Source: Lathyrus oleraceus
Lineage: Eukaryota > Streptophyta > Magnoliopsida > Fabales > Fabaceae
Direction of reading: 5' to 3'
NCBI RefSeq assembly: GCF_024323335.1
Contig: NC_066579.1
Span: 352,353,400 to 352,417,399 of the forward strand
Length of the DNA: 64,000 nt
In this document: positions 57,771-64,000 of the stretch, piece by piece
Numbering within the stretch: position 1 is the stretch's first letter
Layout of the letters: each line of letters begins with the position of its first letter
Notes under the pieces: model-generated
Databases searched by the model: none
Seen by the model: only the letters and a program-made list of their open reading frames with translations
What the model was told of the DNA's origin: nothing
Translations under genes and position numbers: made by a program

Positions 57771-58014
57771 GCTGCCCCTATTTAATCTTTTCGGACCTCA
57801 AGGTATGAATAGCAACTACTTTAAAACATTCATGGTAGGAGAAGATTAAATACTTAAAATAACCAAGAAACATGCATGTTGTATGCGATATGTTATGTAT
57901 GCTGATCTCCTTTTTTGTGTCTTTCTCTATTTTTTCATTCTTTGTTTTGCCTCCACTAACGATTTTTGGCTTGAGATTGATGATCGAGGTGTTCCTGCAG
58001 GATTCCGCGAAGGT

Positions 58015-59480
58015 AGGAGAAACGAGTGTTTGCAAAAGGCAAGTACCCGAGTAGAAAGAATTGGAATGAGATCCCTTGCAAAAGGCAAAGAAACATCTTG
58101 CTAAAGGCAAGCAACTCAACTGATAAGCGACTTTCTCTTGCAACAGACAACAACAACTTCTTAGCAGGAGAAACAAAATCTTCAAATTCAGTTAAGAAAA
58201 CAAGGATAAATAGATTTCTCTCACAAAAGGTGATGAGAACTCCTTAACAAAAGGTTAAGAAGAAAATGGGAATGATACGACCTTGCTGGGGAAATAATTT
58301 TCGCGTGCAATAGGTAGCAATGACTCCTTTGCACAAGAGAAAGGGTCTTCCAGACAAAAGGTTAAGAAGAAAGATGACTGAATTTCTCACACAAAAGGTG
58401 ATGAGAACTCCTTAACAAAAGGTTAAGAAGAAAATGGGGAATGAGATTCTCGTACAAAAGGTAACGGGAACTCTTAGACACAAGGTATGTTGGGGATTCT
58501 CACACGAAAGGTAGTGAGGACCTTTTAACAAATGGTTAAGAAGGCGCATGAAGATGGATATGATCCCTCATACAAAAGGTAATGAGAGCTTCTTAACAAA
58601 AGGTTAAGAATAAAGGTGAAGGGATTTCTCATACGAAAGGTAATGAGAAACTTCTTAACAGAGGGTTAAGAAGAAAACTGGGAGGGATTTCTCATACGAA
58701 AGGTAGTGAGAAACTTCTTAACAGAGGGTTAAGAAGAAAAATGGAAGGTCTTTCTCATACAAAAGATAGTAACGACTTCTTTGCAGGAGAAGATTTCCAG
58801 ATGAAAGGAAATGGTAACTTACAAAAGGTAAGCAAGTTCAAGAATAGAAAGGCTCGAGCAAAAGGCTGAGGAGACTTACAAAAGGTAAGCAGTTGGGGAT
58901 AACAAACTTTATGCGAAAGGCACAAAGGGGACTCACAAAAGGTAAGCTAGAAGCGGAAAGCCTCCCATGCAAACGGCAGGGGATACTTACAAAAGGTAAG
59001 TAAAGGACGAAAGGTCACAAATATTTGCACGAGGTAAAAAAAAGAATGGGACAAGACATGCTAGGTAAAATCTAGACTTAAGGGAATCTGCTAGACGAAT
59101 CTGGGTTTTGGCACACTCTGACAGATGGGGAACCTTGCAAATAGGTATGAAAACCTCATGTTGTCCCTCAGGCACAACGACGGGGATGAAGTTCTCAAAC
59201 AATGGCTACCCAAACCCCGGGACTCACCAAACCTACATCAAGCGTTTAAACAAACGGGAAGCAAAGATCTGACAACGGTACCCTACTCGTGCGAAAGGCA
59301 TCGAGGGGGAGACGTGATTTCATGCACAAAGCAACGAAATAAACTCACGAAAGGTAAGATATCTCAATAATCTTCCCCGAGCGAAAGGCAAGGAGGACTG
59401 GCACGAGGCCGAAAGGACTTACGAAAGGTAAGTGACTGACGAAAGACTCAAAAGGGTACTTGCAAAAGGCAATATAAAGG
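58015..59480. repeat. Degenerate hairpin array with AAAGG loops
   Basis: Alternating inverted repeats such as CTTCTTAAC-N5-GTTAAGAAG (58651-58673), TTTCTCATAC-GAAAG-GTA-a-TGAGAAA (58625-58650) and CTTAC-AAAAG-GTAAG. The loop is nearly constant while arms vary. Confidence 0.85.
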
Positions 59481-59828
59481 AGAGATATTTCGGGAACACC
59501 TGCGAGGAATACCAATCCACGAATTCTTAATGATGTTCTCATTGGGGAGGAAGAACGTATCAATTGATGATTTTTCTTTTCCTTTTTTATGCTTTCGAGA
59601 AAGACTTTTATGCAGTTATGCATGTTTATCTTGCATGGCGTAATGCTCCACCTAGGTGGAATATGCTACGCGTTTTCTGATGTGATGTAATGCATGATTG
59701 TCAATGCAAAATGAGGATGCAGTTTATGCAATGGTCTGGGTGCATTTGGGTACACCAAGTGTGTTTGGATTTTTGATAAGGCTTTTTATGGGGATCTGAC
59801 TTCAAAGGTTTATAAAATAATAATTGTC

Positions 59829-60243
59829 CTCGTCAAAGAGTTGACTGAAAAGGAAGGTCCTCATCAAAGAGTTGATGGGACAACAATTATCATCGTCAAA
59901 GGTTTGAGGAAAGGACTATCATCATCAAAGAGTTAATGGGAAAGGATTGTCGTCATCAAAGAGTTGATGGGAGGACTGTCGTCATCAAGGAGTTGATGGA
60001 AAATGGAGTATCATCATCAAAGAGTTGATGGGAAAGGGTTATTGTCATCAAAGATTTGATGGGAAAGGATTGTCATCATCAAATAGTTAATGGAAAATGA
60101 TTGTCATCATCAAAGAGTTGATGGGAAAGGGTTGTCTTCATCAAAGAGTTGATGGGAAATGATTGTCGTTATCAAAGAGTTGATGGGAAATGATTGTCGT
60201 CATTAAAGGGTTGATGTTAAATAGTCACCAGCAAAGGGTTGAT
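59829..60243. repeat. Minisatellite, about 14 units of 29-33 bp
   Basis: Unit 'tcatcaaagagttgatggga' plus a variable spacer. Each unit contains the inverted repeat CATCAA-AGAG-TTGATG. Spacers and repeats are not of CRISPR type and the context is a plant retroelement. Confidence 0.92.
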
Positions 60244-60776
60244 GGATGATGCTTGACTTTGTATGCATATGATGCGTGTTAATTTGATGCAATCTTTTCG
60301 TCTCGGTGAGATAACTCTTTTGATATGGAACTTCCTACCTCGGCAGGAAAGTCATGCATGTATGTTATATGCAATGCATTTGGAAATGCAAGCTGGTGAT
60401 TAGTTTTTGGGTTGGTCTCCCCCTTTCTGAGGGTGAGATCTTTTGGGTACCAATATGGTTTGGATTTGAATTGGTGATGATGCCAACAAAGTGGACTTTG
60501 GTTTTTTGGTAGTTGCCAATAGGGATTGGAGTGGTGATTTGGGAAAGGATTCGACTTCCCGATGTAGCGGGGTATTCGTTACCTTTAAATTTATTGACTA
60601 AATGAAAAGTAAACCATACAAGTCGAGTCACCCCCGCACTTCTATTTATCCAAAGGAAAGGTTAGAAAGCGAACAAAAACCGAGAAGTTTTATCGAATCA
60701 AAAACTAATAAAAATGTCAGAGATCTAGGTAAGGGGGTTGGTTATGCAGTGGGAAGGTTTTAAGCACCCAAAACAT

Positions 60777-60792
60777 CCTAGGTACTCCTAGG
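60777..60792 (-). repeat. Conserved LTR hairpin CCTAGG-N4-CCTAGG (LTR-A4 copy)
   Basis: CCTAGG-TACT-CCTAGG flanked by 'gggagccc' and 'gggaaggttttaagcaccc', as in LTR-A1. Confidence 0.8.
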
Positions 60793-63306
60793 GAGCCCTT
60801 TTCACATTTGTTGTAAGGTTGGTATTTTGTGAAATTTTGTTTGTGCAAACATGATTGGGGAGATGAGAGAAGAATGTACAAATTATTTACAATTTTTGTG
60901 TTTGAATGGATAAACCCATTGCCTATGTACCATCTTAAAAAAGATTAGGATCAAAACCTCGTAGTTTGGGGTAAAAATCTCAAAACAAGTTGGCGAATTG
61001 ATTGGTCCAAAAGCCTTAAGGTCTTTTGGTATCCAAGGGAGAAAACTCAACCTAAAACCACAAATCCACCATGTGAGGATAGCTTCAACATGCTAGTGAG
61101 GGGTTAACCCTATAATAAGCATGGAAGACTCATTGTCCATCACTAAGGATATAGGTGAGTATTATATCTACCTCAAGGATAACTCAAACCTAATAGCTAA
61201 AGGTTATGAAAAGGTTTTAATAAGAAGTGGCCCTTGAAACCACAAAAGCATTTGAATGAGTTATATTTACCAAAGAAAAGTATTTACAAAATATGGTCAA
61301 AGTTGACTTGAAGATTCAATTCAAAATAAGTGTTATGAAAAGAAAGTTTGAAAATCAAAAGCATAATGCTTAGGTTTCTAATGTTTGAAAACAAGTGCTA
61401 AATGTTTGCACAAAAAGGTTTTGGCTTGGGTTAGAGTGGAGGGAAGAAGAAGAATGGCTAAGTCCTAAGCATATAAGATATGAAGGAGAAGAAATAAGAC
61501 CACAAATGGAGTTCCCTTCTTGAGATCATATTGATGATCCAAGTAGCTCCCATCCTTTGGAATAAGCAAGCAAATAAGTGTATACTCAAGCAATCAATCA
61601 ATCAAGCAAAGCTCTTAGGAGTCTTCCAATGGCTCTTGTATCTCTCACTTTAGATGACAATGGTTCTTCAATTTGGCTCAAATAGGAATCCCTAGCACAA
61701 AAGCACACACATCAAAAAGTTCCATGAAGCAAATCAAGAATGGACAAGAGTGAGTTTAGAGATTTGGTCCTTCTAATCCATCTTCAACATTAAGGCCTTT
61801 TTACTCCATTTTGCATAGGGAATATCCTACAATCTAAGTCCTTTTTGTCCATTTTTGCATTTGGTCCACAACAATCAAAACAAAACACAAGCACAATAGT
61901 ATATACACAATTATGTGCTCAAGTGAGCAAAAGGAAAATTGCATTAACATAAACATGTGCTTGAATGAGCAAAGGGCAAAAGCAAATGAATAATATGTAG
62001 AGGAATAGTAAATTGCATAAATGTAAAGTGCAAGAATTAAATGTTAATGGTTAAGGGTTAGTGTTAGTATTAGTGTGCCATAAGGCAATTTAGCGCTATG
62101 TTAAGCAATCGTAATTGGACTTATGTAGAAGTCATAACTATCTGAGGCCGGTCAATAATAATGTAGGCAACAACACAAGTTAGAGATCTTGATTAGTGAA
62201 TCAAGCTCCTACAACTTGGCATGCCAAAAGAAGAAGAGAAATGATCTTGTATTGATTTAGGTTCTTTGCTTGATTAGGAAGTAACCTATCCTTAATGCAA
62301 AGCCATTCACTTGATCCATTGATCAAGTTGAATTAGATTTGAATCAAGGAAGTTTAAACCTCTCATACATCAAGGCTAACCACCAATCTTTAACTCATTG
62401 ATCATAAAAGAAAAGGAAGAAGAAGAAGAAGATGAATAATAAAGTGCATTAATGGAAATGAAATGAGGTAATCAACAAGCATTGACCAAAGATAGATGAA
62501 ATCAAGGTCAAACATTAGTAAACAGAAGCAAAATGAAGATTAGGAGTCAAGAAACAAATAAAATATTTTTGGTATTTTTCAAAATAAAAATAATACTTGA
62601 ATTAAAATAATAAAGAAAGGTCAAACTTCAAATTCACTTCAAATCAACTTTGAAAAGTCCAAGTGAATTATCCTAAGTTCAACAAGGTCAAACAAAGTTT
62701 GACAAAAAATTTCAGCATTTTTAGAAGTTAGAAACTATTTTTTAATCAATTAAAAATGCATAAAAATAACCTAATTAAATTAAAATCTCAAATAAATCTC
62801 AAATCAATTAATAAATTGATGAGAATATTTTTCATAGATTCATCATCATTCAAAGAGGTTGGAAAAATATTTTTGTATTTTTTGAATATAAAAAACTATT
62901 TAAAATGAATTAAAAATAACCAGAAAAGAGAAAATTCGTAAAAAATATCAAATGATAAAATAAAAAGTGTTAAAAATCATTTTTAGAAACTAGAAATTAA
63001 AAGAAGATAAATGCAATTGGCCTCACATTTTTTGGACCAATAATGAAGGAGATATGATTTTTTGAAATGAAAAGGAATTAAAGAAATAAAAAGAAAATGA
63101 AATTAGAAATTAAAAAAAATGCAAAAAACGTGAGGCGTTGGATAGAGCTCATTAATTGAGTTGGCGCATCATGTGGATCACATCGTGCGCCTACCAAACA
63201 CGTGAGTCAACTGAATCACACCTTGCCATTAATAAAGTCATAACATGGAACGGCTTAGATCTATTCTAGAAAAGAGATCGTGTGGCCATGATTCAATCTG
63301 GAGACC

Positions 63307-63330
63307 AGACGGTGGTGTACACCACCGTCT
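63307..63330. repeat. 24-bp perfect palindrome in LTR-A4
   Basis: Half-site AGACGGTGGTGT followed by its exact reverse complement. Counterpart of the 18418-18439 hairpin. Confidence 0.92.
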
Positions 63331-63416
63331 TCTCCGGCCAAACTTCCGGCGCCGGCCAAAAGTTACAGAGATCAAAACTCCACCAAATGCCACGATCCAG
63401 GTATCAAATGAAAGCT

Positions 63417-63436
63417 AGGGTGATGTACATCACCCT
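63417..63436. repeat. 20-bp perfect palindrome in LTR-A4
   Basis: AGGGTGATGTACATCACCCT, counterpart of 18310-18329 with the outer pair changed from G-C to A-T. Confidence 0.92.
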
Positions 63437-63874
63437 TGTACCAACCAATTTCACTCTAGACTTCCATGGAGAAAGAAATCAGAGCTTGAATTTTATGGTG
63501 TTCAACTGAAACTTGATGTAATTTAAAAATTCAAAGCACAAAATGATTGCCTCTATGGAGAGGACTTCAGACAACCCAACAACAACAAGAAAGAAGCTAT
63601 ATACAAAGAGATTTGAAGAAAACAAGTTTGGATGTAAACCTCTGAATTGTGGAGCTTGAGAGCACGATCTCTTGATGCTTATGCTTGCAGTGTATTCTAT
63701 GGATCAAGGTGAGCAAGGCTTAGGAACTGTAGATCTAAAAATCAATCAAGGAAATTGAAATTTAGATCTGAAAATTTTGAAATAAAGAGTGAGTTCCTTT
63801 GAGTGTGGTTATGGAATGATTCGTGTAGCATAACAGGTGCCCTTAGGTTGTGAAAATGAGAAGCAATGAGTCCT

Positions 63875-63882
63875 TATTTATA
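63875..63882 (-). promoter_or_regulatory. Putative TATA box of LTR-A4
   Basis: TATAAATA on the minus strand, 63 bp downstream of the GCCTGTACAGGC palindrome, as in LTR-A2. Confidence 0.6.
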
Positions 63883-64000
63883 GCAAATGATGGCTGAATG
63901 CATGAGCATTTCATATGCATGGATGGAAAGGGACTCCATGCATGGGCCTGTACAGGCGCATGGAGGGCCCAATTCCACTTGGATTTGCAAGCTGATACCA

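Larger units (their letters stand above)
57771..60562 (-). other. Ogre-type 3' UTR made of tandem hairpins
   Basis: PPT and 'gaatagcaact' as at 49040-49110, then no credible coding sequence. 58015-59480 holds dozens of short hairpins with an (A/G)AAAG loop; 59829-60243 is a minisatellite of about 14 units; 60244-60562 is unique. The region is typical of Ogre 3' UTRs but differs in sequence from that of the young Ogre. Confidence 0.7.
60563..64000 (-). mobile_element. Ogre-type LTR (LTR-A4), running off the window
   Basis: Minus-strand LTR of the LTR-A1/A2 family. End CCGCTACA at 60563, CCTAGG hairpin 60777-60792, palindromes at 63307-63330 and 63417-63436, TATAAATA at 63875-63882, GCCTGTACAGGC at 63946-63957. 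The 5' end of the LTR lies beyond 64000. After its end, the minus strand reads 'tcgggaagtcgaatcc', at best a decayed PBS, and then 3' UTR-type sequence, so the element is rearranged or deleted. Confidence 0.82.

Noticed and set aside
59829..60243. Regular short repeats with spacers, superficially CRISPR-like
   Set aside because: Repeats are imperfect, spacers are only a few bases and repetitive, no cas genes, and the context is a plant retroelement 3' UTR. It is a minisatellite.
60540..60562. PBS directly after LTR-A4 on the minus strand
   Set aside because: 'aagtcgaatcc' is only a weak match to AAGTGGCGACTCC and is followed by 3' UTR-type sequence, so a functional PBS is not supported.

Overview
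The window is plant nuclear DNA made almost entirely of nested LTR retrotransposons. I found no convincing host gene, tRNA, rRNA or CRISPR array. The giant Ty3/gypsy elements have the hallmarks of the Tat/Ogre lineage: LTRs of several kb starting TGTAAGACCC or TGTCATACCCC, a TGGCGACTCC-type primer-binding site, an extra ORF1 upstream of gag, an intron between protease and reverse transcriptase, and a very long repeat-rich 3' UTR. Ogre is especially abundant in legumes of tribe Fabeae (pea, vetch, faba bean, lentil), so a large-genome legume is the best guess. That is an inference; no host gene confirms it.

Layout, left to right. 1-414 is unidentified flank. 415-4683 plus 15962-16343 is an old Ogre-type LTR on the minus strand (LTR-A1). 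It is split by a complete SIRE/Maximus-like Ty1/copia element (4684-15956, target duplication GATGT on both sides). That element has a broken gag-pol and an intact 502-codon extra ORF with its own TATA box. 16344-20436 is a plus-strand Ogre LTR (LTR-A2), head to head with LTR-A1. It is cut by a very young Ogre (20437-38437) whose two LTRs are nearly identical but whose gag, pro, RT, RH and most of IN are deleted. 38438-38886 is an unassigned repeat fragment.

38887-45573 is a minus-strand Ogre coding region: ORF1 with DUF7745, gag, protease, intron, RT and RNase H. It is decayed, and it abuts a second LTR family (LTR-B1, 45574-49039) with no PBS between them. 49111-56458 is a minus-strand copia element with pieces of pol deleted and a palindrome array in its leader. 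It is followed by an extra copy of its own RNase H tail (56459-56621) and a second piece of LTR-B (56622-57770). 57771-60562 is an Ogre-type 3' UTR full of short tandem hairpins, and 60563-64000 is another minus-strand Ogre LTR (LTR-A4) running off the window.

How the parts work. The autonomous-type copies would have supplied Gag, protease, integrase and RT/RNase H in trans. The young deleted Ogre keeps only what is needed in cis (LTRs, PBS, leader, PPT, structured 3' UTR). The most intriguing signal is RNA- or DNA-level structure: several unrelated Ogre 3' UTRs and LTRs carry arrays of short inverted repeats whose two arms change together between copies, so pairing survives while the sequence drifts. 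All pairing and divergence statements were made by eye from the sequence.
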